The notes below the pieces were generated by a model. That model was not told where the DNA came from. It searched no databases and was given only the letters and a program-made list of their open reading frames with translations. Shown here piece by piece: positions 1 through 10,519 of a DNA stretch of 64,000 nt. Position numbers and translations under genes: made by a program. The first letter of the stretch is position 1, and each line of letters begins with the position of its first letter. The DNA is taken from positions 68,301,239 to 68,365,238 of the forward strand of contig OZ020589.1 of NCBI GenBank assembly GCA_963971535.1. The letters are read 5' to 3'. The DNA is from Notolepis coatsorum. Its lineage: Eukaryota > Chordata > Actinopteri > Aulopiformes > Paralepididae.

Positions 1-238
1 GTCTCTTTTCATGTTCTATGTGTCCTCGTGGCGTTTTTCTTTTGTCTGTCCTCGCGTGCGTGCAGGAAGAACACACAATACACAATTTTCAAGGACGCCT
101 TTTCTCGTACCGTGTTCTATAGCGTAAACTTCATCAGCTAGTGGAAAATGCTCCATTGAATACCTTTAAATCATACATTTAATGAAATGACTAATTGGAT
201 TAGCATAAATCTGATTAATTGAAAGCATCTATACAAAC

Positions 239-320
239 CAGGTCCAGGTTGCCAGTGTCAGAGAGCAGTTTCATATATGCACCGCCGCAGTCGATACCGT
301 CCTGGAAATTCACCTCGTAT
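239..320 (-). CDS. clgn: Calmegin/calnexin, internal coding exon (fifth seen)
   Basis: This 82-nt exon follows a tag acceptor (AG at 321-322) and ends before a GT donor at 237-238. It reads on from the previous exon (CA|A) and encodes [19 protein letters not shown] followed by SDTGNLDL. YEVNFQxGIxCGGAY is a hallmark of the luminal lectin domain of calnexin and calmegin; its Cys belongs to the lectin-domain disulphide known in the family. The exon ends on a codon boundary. The remaining exons (rest of the lectin domain, P-domain, transmembrane segment, tail) must lie left of position 1; nothing coding is seen in 1-238. Confidence 0.88.
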
Positions 321-569
321 CTAGGGTACAAACAGAAATCCAAATTTTTGCTACTTGCTTTTGTGGTGATAGAAGCATTCTCCTGTGGTTAAGTTGAGCA
401 TTTGCTGAACACTTAAAAATGTAAAAGGTAAATGTCAAATGTAGTGGTGCACGATATATCGGCCGATATCGTAATTTTTTTACACATCGGTATCAGTCAG
501 ATATCAAAATAGGGCAGATTTTTTTTTTTTTTTTTAGTGTATATATATTTTTTTTAACATGTTTTGGTC

Positions 570-1529
570 TTAACACTTTAACTGCCGGAAGACGTTTAGG
601 CGTCCTTCCCCGCCATGCTCAAGTTGCCGAAGACGCCGTAACTCGTCTTTGATATCAATATTTCAAAAATCTGTGATCGGATTCATATTTCCCATCCGCT
701 GGCCTGAGACCCACCAAAAAGCCCCACTGAACCCTCTAGCGGTTCAAGAGCGCCATCTGGTGGCCGATCGGCGCAATCGCCTAACAGGAAGTTACTTGGA
801 CGATGTGCTGTTCTCCCATATTACTTCCGGGCACTCTGTAAAGGTCCCGGCACTCTAGCTCGTCACAATACATAGCGATCCGTTGCCAATAACTCGATAA
901 ACAACATGATTTGGACGTATATACCATTATACAACCTGGAAATGGACCGGGTATTCCAACATCCCATAATAGGAAAATGTATACTCCACGCTCATCGCCC
1001 AACGGCGCGAGGAAGATACGGTAAAATTCAGCGTTATTTTTCAATGTCTTCTATACTAACTGATCTGATGAACATTTGACCCACATTAGATGAATGGTAT
1101 AACGCTGCCCACGGAATTATAAACGCCCCCTCGCCCATCCGGTCAACATCAGATGACGTGTAGTAACTTCCAGAAGTCCGTCCAGTTGGATTTTTTTATA
1201 TCGCGCCGATTGCTATCAAACTGTATTTGATCATCAAATTATAATGCATTTGGGGCTATAAATCACGTTCTGGAGAAAGCTGCAGAAAGAGATGAAAACA
1301 TACTTATACTTTAGATCATATTTTAGTATGAATATGTGAATGAAAAAGTTTAACGTTCATACACCCTGAACAATACATATAGGACATTGAATGGGCCCTA
1401 ATAATGGCAATTTAGCAATAGAATTTAAAAAGTTATAGCCCTGCAAAGAAGGGGAATTTCTCCATAGACAAATAGAGCTGGCAACCTATGGTATATCATG
1501 AATTTAGCCTTAGGCAATCAAAGTGTTAA
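570..1529. mobile_element. piggyBac-like non-autonomous element, family 1
   Basis: Bounded by TTAA on both sides: left TTAACACTTTAACTGCCGG, right CAATCAAAGTGTTAA. TTAA target duplication plus short CCCTTTG/ACACTTTG-like inverted ends is the piggyBac signature. Just inside the left end are two imperfect hairpins of the GACGTTTAGGCGTC kind. The 960-bp interior has no transposase and is shared at length with copies at 10520 and 51996 (for example the stretch around 640-790, with the phrase CGCCATCTGGTGGCCGATCGG). Confidence 0.8.
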
Positions 1530-1639
1530 ATAGTTTCAAAATAGTCATTTCTGAAAATAAATTACAAAAGTTAAAAGAAAAAAAAGCGTTTTGGAAAATA
1601 GCTGGGGCTGGGGCTTCTCCACTAGGATCTCATGATTAT

Positions 1640-3016
1640 TAGGGCTGACCTTCGAATTTTCTTTTGACATTCGAAGCTTCGGGGGCGAGATTCGATTTTA
1701 ATTCGAAGCTTCGAGATAAAAAAATAATAATAAGAAAAAATGTATATATATATATATTTTTCTAAAGACATTTTTATGTTGTGGGACTTGTACAGCACTT
1801 TCTTCAACTTTGTTAGTGCTGTAAAGTTTAAACCTTTTTAAATCTTAGACAAACAAAACACTTTGCTTTCATAAAATATTGTAAGCCGTCATTTGAGGCT
1901 TTATAAAAGCAGCACAATGGAACACAAATCTGTCAGTGCAGAGTCCGACCTCATCTTAAATAACAAACAGCATTGCTTGTTGTAACCCTTTGGAGGCCAA
2001 ACCCGAGATAGTCCGGGTTAACTCGCCATGCTCTGGGCGCCAAACCCGAGAAATCTCGGATTTTAATCGATATTTCTTTTATTCGCTATATCCATTCATT
2101 TTTCATCCATCCAGCCTGACGTTATCATTGGGAATGGGTCTGAGCTCGCAACGGGCAAATACCGCCGCCTAACGTCTCCCGGATGGTATTGCACATCATG
2201 GAATTCCTCTGGCTGGGGCTGTGCATCAATTTAAGAAGTCCGGTCCAGGTTTTCCTTCTCGGGCATGCAGTATCGTTATAACACATTGACTGGGGACACT
2301 CGGAGCAGTGTGGATTATGTGTTTTGGATATATAACGTTGGATCAATAAACGCGATCAATATTTGGAATGGCGATCAGGAATTGGATTAATCTTTTTGCA
2401 GGACATCAGATGTGAGGTAAGGACTTTATGTTACGAATCTTGGGTTAATCAGATGTTCTTTTCACCGCCATCGGAGCGGGTGTGTGTGTGTGTGAGGTTC
2501 GCGCCGACCAAAGTACGGAGAAGCGATTTTTCAGACCCCGCTTCTGTTCTGAAAACGATTCATAAATCAAGCAACAAATGGCACGATTTCTAACGAAATA
2601 CATTGAAGTTTGATTTGCTGGAGTTTATTGAGATGAGACAGAACGCTCTAGAAATATATTGATATTCATCACGGTATAAAACGGAAATGTATGTATGAAA
2701 AAAAGTATCTGTTTCGTGCATGTTGACTGGAAGCAACTCATTGACGATCACGATCTATTGCTATTATATTTTATCTATTTTAAGCACTCGCAAATAAGTC
2801 CTATCCTACATTGGATAAAGCACTGGCGCTGAAGGGCCACAGCGCCCTCTGCTGTTGGCCCCAAAAGTGTTAACAAAGAGAGGCAGAGTTGATTTTGCAA
2901 CCAAAAAATAAGAAAAAAAAGGAAAAAAAATAGATGTTTCAAATTTTATTTTCCCATTCGAATCCCATGCCCATCGAACGAAGCTTCGAAGCTTCGATGT
3001 ATTTAAGACAGCCCTA
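1640..3016. mobile_element. Second hAT-like element (TTCGAAGCTTCGA ends)
   Basis: Starts TAGGGCTGACCTTCGAA and ends TTAAGACAGCCCTA, with repeated TTCGAAGCTTCG palindromes near both ends. Flanks are ATGATTAT on the left and GTGATTAT on the right, an 8-bp duplication with one mismatch. It contains the piggyBac-like element 1982-2873 and itself sits inside the hAT at 442-3144, so it is third in age order. No coding capacity is seen. Confidence 0.72.
1982..2873. mobile_element. piggyBac-like non-autonomous element, family 2
   Basis: The left end TGTAACCCTTTGGAGGCC has a decayed TTAA; the right end is CCCCAAAAGTGTTAA. The subterminal region carries two CCAAACCCGAGA repeats with palindromes of the CGAGAAATCTCG kind. 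The interior (from about 2190) matches the copies at 6473-7446 and, inverted, 61199-62113, for example GGAATGGCGATCAGGAATTG. No transposase frame. Confidence 0.7.
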
Positions 3017-3172
3017 GTGATTATCATAAAAAAGTGTTTTCTATACAGAGATATCGACATCTGTAAATATCGGTATCGGCCAGAACAGCAATATTAATAT
3101 CGGTTATCGGTATTGGCCACAATTTTCACATCGGTGCATAACTAGTAAAATGTAGCGTGTGTGTGAACTCAC

Positions 3173-3314
3173 TGTAGAACCAGAGGCTCATCCTGGAAGA
3201 CAAAAGGTTTATCCAGTAGCGCGGCGATGGCATGGTGTTTAGCCCTGGACTTAAGCACCAGGCCCAGATCTCCTGGAACCTTGTTCTCCTTCACCTGCTC
3301 CACCGCCCATTTAC
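3173..3314 (-). CDS. clgn: Calmegin/calnexin, internal coding exon (fourth seen)
   Basis: This 142-nt exon is bounded by a cag acceptor (tctccag at 3315-3321) and a gtgagt donor directly below 3173. Joined in phase to the preceding exon it encodes [16 protein letters not shown], then [32 protein letters not shown]. The blocks [18 protein letters not shown] and KPFxF are diagnostic of calnexin/calmegin. Several residues (VPGD rather than LPGD, LKSRAK) look more calmegin- than calnexin-like from memory, which is why clgn is preferred; an alignment would settle it. A minisatellite lies immediately upstream of the acceptor. Confidence 0.92.
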
Positions 3315-3329
3315 CTGGAGACACAGAGA

Positions 3330-3665
3330 GCAGAGGGAGACAGTTACCACTCAAACAACAGAGAGCAGAGACAGTTACCACTCAAACAACACAGAGAGCA
3401 GAGACAGTTACCACTCAAACAACACATAGAGCAGAGACAGTTACCACTCAAACAACACAAAGAGCAGAGACAGTTACCGCTCAAACAACACAAAAAGCAG
3501 AGACAGTTACCACTCAAACAACACAAAGAGCAGAGAGAGTTACCACTTAAACAACACAGAGAGAGCAGACAGTTACCACTCAAACACATAGAGCAGAGAC
3601 AGTTACCACTCAAACAACACATAATAAGCAGAAACAGTTAACACTCGAACAACACATAAGGGAGC
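3330..3665. repeat. Minisatellite, about 31-34 bp unit
   Basis: About ten imperfect units of AGAGCAGAGACAGTTACCAC plus TCAAACAACACA follow one another, ending near an (AT)n stretch at 3675-3705. It lies in the clgn intron, starting within about 15 bp of the exon 3173-3314 acceptor. On the gene strand every unit contains GTGGTAACTG, a donor-like word. The peptide repeats that translate out of it are artefacts of the array. Confidence 0.9.
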
Positions 3666-3939
3666 AGAGACAATATATATATATACAGTATGTATATATA
3701 TGTTGAGAATCAAGATTCTATTTTCAAAGATTAAAAAGCGATTAGCAAATGTTTCTTTTCGGTCTCATGATTCAACTTTTCATTAAACTGACCATAGATT
3801 GAACTATAAATCATTAGGTTGCTAAACTAAATCCAACAGATTGCCACCATTAGCAAAGAAGAAAGATTCACATTTACAATTGAATATAACATGCCTATAA
3901 ATAATTATACTATGGAGCCCAAGCTAGACACATTACATG

Positions 3940-4890
3940 GCCCCTAACGGCCTCCAAACAGCATCTCCAACTTCAACGGACCCGGCCTGCCCCTGTTGTG
4001 CAGGCTCCAGGTCTGCCAATGCCTCATATACCCTAACACATGGCCCCAACGGGCCACCACAACCCAACGTGTAGATAGATAGATAGGCAGTGACTGTGAG
4101 AGCCAGCATATCACCAGGGTTATCAAGTGGGCACCCCCCTTCACCAGTGTTTTGTCAAGTTATGGCCACTGCACCCCAGGAAGGCTCAGTTAGACAGTTA
4201 ATTTCAGCGTCCCAGAACCCCCCCCCCCCCCCCTCCGTACTAGGATTCATTGGTCATGATACCCACATGTACCACTTCCTCGTATTATCCTATCCTTATG
4301 TCGAAAATATTAATATTCCTGATAACATCACACACGAAACAGAAACAACAGAGAAGAAAAGGAATACTCTTACCATTTTTCTTTTTTACATGGGCCTCCA
4401 TCCAGCTTGGACATTATTTCTCCTCAATCAAATCCACTGACTTCCTTTCAATGCTTCTTCAAACATCTGATTTAGCACCACAAATCCCCAACTCTCCCAA
4501 TAATGATGAAGTCGATCGTTTTATAAACCCTCTGCATCCTACTTCTACTGGACAAACCCTAGCATTCCATCCTCTCTGTTCAGTTTCTGCTGCCAAATCT
4601 GCATATCTAAGCTTTTTCCTTTTGTACGCCTCCTCCACTGAATTCTCCCAGGGCACTGTCAATTCTATAAAATGAACTACCCACTGACTAGCAGACACTA
4701 GGTCATGGTCACTAGCTGTCTCTCTCTCATGGAACGAGTTTTCCCTCTCAAATCTACCTGCATCAGCCAATCATTAGCTCCCTTTAGGTGGCCTGACTCA
4801 TGCCTGCCTAAAAACCTACCTCCTCTACATGTCTCTCCCTTACGGACAAATTTAATGGCTGCAGCCGATTCACACCATAGACACAGTCAA
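3940..4890 (-). mobile_element. Decayed retroelement ORF, C-terminal part
   Basis: The minus frame 4459-4770 encodes FIELTVPWENSVEEAYKRKK followed by a YADLAAETEQRGW...VEVGCRGF pattern. I recognise this ELTVPWE...VEVGCRGF arrangement as the end of a reverse-transcriptase-type ORF common in fish retroelements, but cannot name the clade. Downstream on the same strand (to about 3940) the sequence reads like its decayed 3' part and contains a C14 run at 4209. Not a host gene; it fills most of the clgn intron between the exons at 3173 and 5043. Confidence 0.5.
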
Positions 4891-5042
4891 GCTTTGTAAC
4901 ACAATGGTTTGTTTATATCTAATCTAAAGATTAAAACCCCTAATGCATGCACAGACACACACACAATGATTTAGGAAAATAGACATGGGTGCACACGCAC
5001 ACACACACACTAGATTAGCAGAAAAAAAGGAAAAGAACAAAC

Positions 5043-5101
5043 CGTCATATTTGGCAACGTTATCATCTGCATCTTCCTTCACAGTCTTTGACTGCTGCCA
5101 T
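5043..5101 (-). CDS. clgn: Calmegin/calnexin, internal coding exon (third seen)
   Basis: A 59-nt exon between a tag acceptor (AG at 5102-5103) and a GT donor at 5041-5042. With AG| from the previous exon it reads RWQQSKTVKEDADDNVAKYD and then G split onto the next exon. The family pattern here is GWxLSKAKKDDxDxxIAKYDGKW, so position, spacing and the AKYDGKW join agree. The WQQSKT segment is somewhat divergent from mammalian sequence. The intron above it (5102-5271) is only 170 bp, giving an idea of the gene's original compact structure. Confidence 0.88.
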
Positions 5102-5271
5102 CTAGGATATCAAAATAGATCAATAGTGCACATTTAGTTTCTATGAAGAAATGAGTGACAGTACAATTCAGCAAGTTCAACCATGGAACTAAATTACCAT
5201 TCAACATGAAGTGATGCACATATGAATTTTTTTCCTCGGTATTTCTCGATGATTCATTGAGGTTAGAGTAC

Positions 5272-5345
5272 CTGTCCAATGATCCATCGTCAAAGGTCTC
5301 CGCAAAGTAGACCTCTCCGGTCGGAACAGGAGTCTTATACGTTAC
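5272..5345 (-). CDS. clgn: Calmegin/calnexin, internal coding exon (second seen)
   Basis: A 74-nt exon starting after cag (5346-5348) and ending AG|GTACTC. It encodes VTYKTPVPTGEVYFAETFDD and GSLD plus a split Arg. YKxPxPxGEVYFAExFD opens the conserved luminal lectin domain of calnexin and calmegin. The phase joins exactly to both neighbours: the exon 15829-16089 ends on a codon boundary and this exon starts with a full GTA codon. It is separated from the signal-peptide exon by a 10.5-kb intron made almost entirely of transposons. Confidence 0.92.
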
Positions 5346-5478
5346 CTGGACGGATAGATTCATGGGAGATGCAAGGTTAATTTATTTTGCTGAATTGAAT
5401 TAGAAGGGTCTGATAGTGAGGCCTATTATGGAGCCAATCTAGAGGCACTGTGTCATATGTGACACATACACTTGAGGA

Positions 5479-5830
5479 TAGGGATGCTCGATATTGGCTT
5501 TTTTACCGATACACCGATATTGTCCAACTCTTAATTTCCGATACCGATATCAACCGATAACCGATACCGATATATGCAGGGTTTCCCCCCCCAAAAAACG
5601 GAATAATTTCAGGTAATTAAGATTACATATCTCTTGTTGTGGAATTAACACAACATTATGCATACTTTTGACAATAAATAAAATCAGAATTTGTTCTTAC
5701 TTGCTTGCCTGGGTAAATAAAGGTTATAGAAATGTAAAAAAAATAAATAAAAAATAAATTGAAACCCGATAGATATTTTCCGATATCACATTTTAATGCC
5801 GATATCGGCCGATAATATCGGACATCCCTA
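5479..5830. mobile_element. hAT MITE, 352 bp, perfect TSD
   Basis: Starts TAGGGATGCTCGATATTGGC and ends ATATCGGACATCCCTA; both ends are packed with CCGATA words. Flanked on both sides by CTTGAGGA, a perfect 8-bp duplication. No coding. It sits about 130 bp upstream (gene sense) of the clgn exon 5272-5345. Confidence 0.9.
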
Positions 5831-5838
5831 CTTGAGGA

Positions 5839-6367
5839 CAAAGATAATACTACATTTTAACAGCTATTGACTGAGGAGGGACACAGTGGTTTTGTGACTA
5901 ACTGGATATCCAGATTTTATAAGGGAACATGGTAAGGAAGACTCAATTCAAGGTCATTGGTCCATGCAACATCCTGTTATGAGGACAATGCAGACTGGCC
6001 CATGATTCCGGAGACAGGTAGTACCGACTCATCTGGAACACAGACTGCACAGCGGCTGCAAGGCCAGACTGGTGACTAGAGCTGTCCCCGAAGCCTGATT
6101 CAAACTTTGGCAGGATTAGTTTTTAAACATGCAAAAAATTTGCTCCTAAATAATTTTTCTGGTTCAGTACTGTCGAGTCTTGACTTTAGGCACATTTACG
6201 CATATAACGTAGAACATATGCGCATATTGCTGCGGTCAAAATGGTTATTAAAAGTAGTAGTACCTACTTACTGGTCACAGGAGTCTTCAATAACGTTTGG
6301 ATGGTAATCCATTTCGTGAATACATTTGTTGAAACAACATCTTTGTTGGCCGACGGCTCCTGCTATC
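5839..6367. other. Unassigned clgn intron sequence
   Basis: I see no gene, known repeat end or strong motif here. It is ordinary AT-rich intronic sequence between two transposons. Confidence 0.5.
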
Positions 6368-6447
6368 TTAACTCATTCATCGCCATACGCGATCAAGCGT
6401 TGGCGGCCAATAATGAGTATACTCGTGATTGGCGGCCAATGAGTTAA
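6368..6447. mobile_element. Minimal 80-bp TTAA-flanked element
   Basis: Runs from TTAACTCATTCATCGCC to GGCGGCCAATGAGTTAA. The two ends are inverted (TTAACTCATT both ways), and GGCGGCCAAT occurs twice inside. It looks like an extreme internal-deletion derivative of a piggyBac-like element, lying 25 bp from the full-size copy at 6473. Confidence 0.55.
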
Positions 6448-6472
6448 CGTTAGCAAGCTAAACGTGCATAGC

Positions 6473-7446
6473 TTAACACATTGAGTGCCAACGACGAGAT
6501 TAGTTGTCTAAACTCGCCATGCGTTGAGTGCCAATGACGAGTTTTCGTTATTTTAAAAACTGGTCCTGTTTTTGTTATTTTATCGTTATTTCTTTTATTA
6601 GCAATATCCATTCATTCTTCATCTCGCGCCTGACGTTATCATTGGGAATGGCTCTGAGCTCGAAAAGGGCAAATACCGCCGCCTATCGTCTCCCGGATGG
6701 TAATGCACATCATTGGATTGGATTAATGGCCATGTGCATCAGAAAAAAAGTCCGGTCCAGGGTTTTCCCATCTCTGGCAAGCAGTGTCGTGTTACCAGAT
6801 TGACTGAGGACCCTCAGAGCAGCGTCGATTATGTCTTTCGGACTATAACGTTGGATCAATAAACGCGATCAATATTTGGAATGGCGATCAGGAATTGGAT
6901 TAATCTTTTTGCAGAACATCTGATGTGAGGTAAGGACTCTATTTTACCAGTATTGGGTTAATCAGATGTTTTTTTCATAGCGATCACAACGTGTCTGTGT
7001 GTGTGTGTGTATGACGTTAGCGCTGACCAGGTCATGGATAATAGATTTTTCAGCCCGCTTCTCTAGCGTGCATAAGTACACATATACTCTCGATAATCTA
7101 GCGTTTATTTGAAAACGATTCATAAATCAGCCGAAAAATGACAACGTGTTTTGTGTATTCCACTAAAGGGCTATTATCGCGGAATTTCTCTGAAATTACT
7201 AGAACTCTCCGAAACTATACTCATATTCAAAACGGTATAAAACGGAAATGTACCAATGAAAAAACTATCCGTTTCGTACATGTTGACTGCAAGCAAGTCA
7301 TTGATAAGCGAGGGGTGTTTTTAGACCCATAGCCATAATTTAAGATATAGTTTAAGCGTTCGCAAATATCCCTGACCTCCCATTGACTAAAGCGCTGGCA
7401 CTCAAGGGATTATCTGGTCAAAGGGGCGTGGCACCCAATGTGTTAA
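6473..7446. mobile_element. piggyBac-like non-autonomous element, family 2
   Basis: Clear inverted ends TTAACACATTGAGTGCC and GGCACCCAATGTGTTAA (one mismatch) with TTAA on both sides; 974 bp. The left subterminal sequence repeats GAGTGCCAACGACGAG / GAGTGCCAATGACGAG. The interior matches 1982-2873 and the inverted copy 61199-62113. No transposase. Confidence 0.88.
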
Positions 7447-7546
7447 CGTGCATAACATACCTGTGTAACTTTAAAGGTGACATGTACTATAAATGTCATT
7501 TTTCAGTCTCTAGCATTGTATTATAGTAATAGGAGTTCGTATCAAT

Positions 7547-8385
7547 TAGGGGTGGGACAATACATCGATCCAGATCGATATATCGATCTATTATCAATAA
7601 TCAAATAGGATCGATGCCACGTAAAAAGATCGATTCATATTGCGATACTCTTATTTTGAAAATCCGGCGACGTCATCGCCCCGCGCCCAGTGTTGTGAAA
7701 CTCAAACTCCGTTAACATCAACAGCAGTAGCGTCTAGAGCGTCACTAGTGTGCCTATTCTGTGACCCAAAACATGTCCCTGCTGTTTTATTCCACAACGG
7801 GTCCAATGCATCTAACCTGCTTTGCAATCCTCGTCACTCCATTATGCCCACGTCGCGTTAAAGATCGAAGATAACGTTACTTTAGCGTGAGCTAACAAGC
7901 TAACCCAGCGCCATAGGCAGAGAGAAGTGGGGACTGGGAGGGTGCATTCTCGGGGATAGCCCCACTAACAGGATCTGGCCGGTACTGCACCTTGGGACTC
8001 CCAATATGCTTTTCCAGCCAAAATACAGCTCTGTGACAGTGAATAGGATATTAATATCGAGAGAAAAAAAAGAAAAATGAACCAAAAACAGTGAACAGGA
8101 GGTCTATTTGTATTAAAAACAATAGATTGTTTTTCATTTAAATGTCTGGAAGAGCTCAAAAATAAAAATGTCATGATATTTCCATTGCCTTTTTTTTGTT
8201 GATTTAAATGTTACTGATTGTATTAAATGGGCACATAATATCGTCTCATATCGATCGCAGGCACCTGAATCGAATCGTATCATATCGTATCGTGGCAGAC
8301 TGTGTGATATCGGATAATATCGTATCGTTGTCCAAAGAATCGATATCTTATCGTATCGTGATTAAACTGGTGATTCCCACCCCTA
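7547..8385. mobile_element. hAT non-autonomous element, 839 bp, perfect TSD
   Basis: Starts TAGGGGTGGGACAATACATC and ends TGATTCCCACCCCTA, rich in ATCGTATCG words. Both flanks are GTATCAAT. The interior (for example CCCTGCTGTTTTATTC at 7781) recurs in the relic 20960-21821, so this is a family with at least two copies here. No transposase frame. Confidence 0.92.
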
Positions 8386-9050
8386 GTATCAATGTGTTTT
8401 AGTGTCTAAATACCATATTGGCGGATTGCTGTGATTCAGCTCAGCCCCTTTCCTCCTCCAGTAAATCAGGCCATTTTGATTTGAACGGCCGATATACGTC
8501 ATACGGCCGCTGGGTAGCAGACAGTGATGTGATTGGCTCTGTGGTTGTAGCTAATGCCCGCCCACATTCTACCTAGACTGACTGTACACAGCGAAACCAT
8601 TTCCTCATACTCTGCATGGGGAGAGAGAGAGATAGAGAGCACTTGGGGGGGGGGGGGGGGGTACCTGCTGGCCGCGCGCCACACACCCGCAAACGGGAGA
8701 TTGAAAGAAAGAAAAAAAAAAAACCACAAGCTGCTGCGGACTCTCATCACCGAGAGCCGAGAAAGGAAGAGAGGGAGGGAGGGAGAGAGGGGGCCTTGTC
8801 AATAATTACAAGAATTACTAGAATGTGTTGTGTTTTGTCTGTTAAAATGAGCAAAAACAAGGAAAGGGTATTCCCAGTAACTTAACAAACAAGTGCAAAA
8901 AATACAGTTCTAGAACAAGTATTTGAATTTTTTCTATATTCAAGAAAGTGGAAAGGAACCCAACATACTCAATTGTCTGCACACAATCGTTGTTTTGTTA
9001 TTCCAAGATGGCATTTGAACTGAATTTTGGAAAAAACAGGTATTCCTGGT

Positions 9051-9616
9051 CACCATGCCCCTAGTCAGTCTACACCACCATGCCCCTAGTCAGTCTACAC
9101 CATCACCATGCCCCTAGTCAGTCTACTACACCAACCTGCGCCTAGTCAGTCTACACCACCACCATGCCCCTAGTCAGTCTACACCACCACCATGCCCCTA
9201 GTCAGTATACACCACCATGCCCCTAGTCAGTCTACACCACCATGCCCCTAGTCAGTCTACACCACCATGCCCCTAGTCAGTCTACACCACCATGCCCCTA
9301 GTCAGTCTACACCACGTGCCCCTAGTCAGTCTACACCACCATGCCCCTAGTCAGTCTACACCACCACCATGCCCCTAGTCAGTCTACACCAACCTGCCCC
9401 TAGTCCGTCTACACCACCATGCCCCTAGTCAGTCTACACCACCACCATGCCCCTAGTCAGTCTACACCACCACCATGCCCCTAGTCAGTCTACACCAACA
9501 TGGCCCTAGTCAGTCTACACCACCACCATGCCCCTAGTCAGTCTACACCACCACCATGCTCCTAGTCAGTCTACACCACCACCATGCCCCTAGTCAGTCT
9601 ACACCACCATGCCACC
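9051..9616. repeat. Minisatellite, 22-28 bp unit
   Basis: Roughly two dozen units of CACCATGCCCCTAGTCAGTC plus TACAC follow one another, varying by extra CAC triplets. Spacers between the shared core are too short and too repetitive for a CRISPR, and the host is a vertebrate. It lies in the long clgn intron. Confidence 0.95.
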
Positions 9617-9727
9617 ATTCTATTATATATGCTAGCCTACCCCTGATAATATTAATACATTTAATTAATGTGTTAGCTTGTAGCTAACGGCCTGGGCCTC
9701 CATGTTGTATTGTTAGCTTGTAGCTTG

Positions 9728-9965
9728 TAGTGTTGTCACGATACTGGAATTTCGACTTCGATACGATACCTTGAAAAGTATCGATACTTTCGATACTTTC
9801 AATACCAAAAAAAAAATTATTATAATATATTTTTTTTTGTTATAATTTTTTTTTTTTTTTTTAACAAATTTTGCTTTTGTTGCTGGTTGATTCTCCTCAG
9901 CTTCTCTCTGGTACTATACGAGAAGATAAATACACTTTTAAAACCCTTTGTTTATCTTTAGATCA
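9728..9965. mobile_element. Single end of a TAGTGTTGTCACGATAC hAT element
   Basis: TAGTGTTGTCACGATACTGG and the following about 230 bp are an inverted copy of the right end of the hAT at 10431-14109 (13855-14109), including GATTCTCCTCAGCTTCTCTC. Flanking duplication is not seen (left flank GTAGCTTG), so this is a one-ended relic running into (GA)n at 9965. Confidence 0.7.
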
Positions 9966-10034
9966 GAGAGAGAGAGAGAAAGAGAGAGTGGCTGCTGGAG
10001 ATTTTAGGTCTACTGAGCGCACCTTCCTAGTTAT

Positions 10035-10037
<3 letters not shown>

Positions 10038-10098
<61 letters not shown>
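10038..10098. repeat. (GA)n microsatellite
   Basis: About 30 uninterrupted GA dinucleotides after ATGAC; a shorter interrupted GA tract precedes it at 9965-9990. Confidence 0.97.
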
Positions 10099-10101
<3 letters not shown>

Positions 10102-10519
10102 AGACTGTGTGGCACTGTCACTCAAAGTGCTTATGGGCGGAGCCAAGCCATAACAGCCTGATTTCTTGAGGCTGAAAAATGATGGTTTTGAGTACTTGAT
10201 TAGAAATATAAAACAATGCATTTTTTTGAAAAATAACTTACAAATGTCTTCAATAGATCCAACAGGAATTGTGTAAAGTTGCCCAAATAGTGCTAGGAAT
10301 AGCAGTACATAGCCCCTTTAAGTAACTTGTGATCCACTGGGAAAGTTCAGCATCACTGTATACACTTGGTTTAATCCAAACGTCCATTCGGAAACGTTGT
10401 ATTATGAAATGAGGGTGAGTGTGAGTGAGTTAGTGTTGTCAAAAATATCGAAATATCGATACATATCGATTCTGAATATTTAAAATGGTTTCAACACTCA
10501 TTTCCCGAAATATCGATAT

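Larger units (their letters stand above)
442..3144. mobile_element. hAT-type DNA transposon nest in clgn intron
   Basis: The element starts TAGTGGTGCACGATAT and ends with the inverted ATCGGTGCATAACTA; both ends carry clusters of ATATCGG/CCGATA words. It is flanked by an 8-bp duplication, GTCAAATG on the left and GTAAAATG on the right (one mismatch), the size expected for hAT. No transposase is visible. It hosts a piggyBac-like element (570-1529) and a second hAT-like element (1640-3016). Without the nest the intron between the two clgn exons would be only about 141 bp. Confidence 0.8.
7472..10320. mobile_element. Candidate DNA transposon with nested insertions
   Basis: Left end TAAAGGTGACATGTACT and right end inverted AGTACATAGCCCCTTTA pair with a few mismatches. 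Flanks TGTAACTT and AGTAACTT match at 7 of 8 bases. Inside are the hAT 7547-8385, poly-G at 8645-8661, a minisatellite, a hAT end and a (GA)n run. The ends are weaker than for the other elements, so the boundaries are tentative. Confidence 0.5.

Noticed and set aside
9051-9616. CRISPR-like array of about 23-bp repeats
   Set aside because: Repeats are contiguous with only CAC-triplet variation, no unique spacers, in vertebrate intron; it is a minisatellite.
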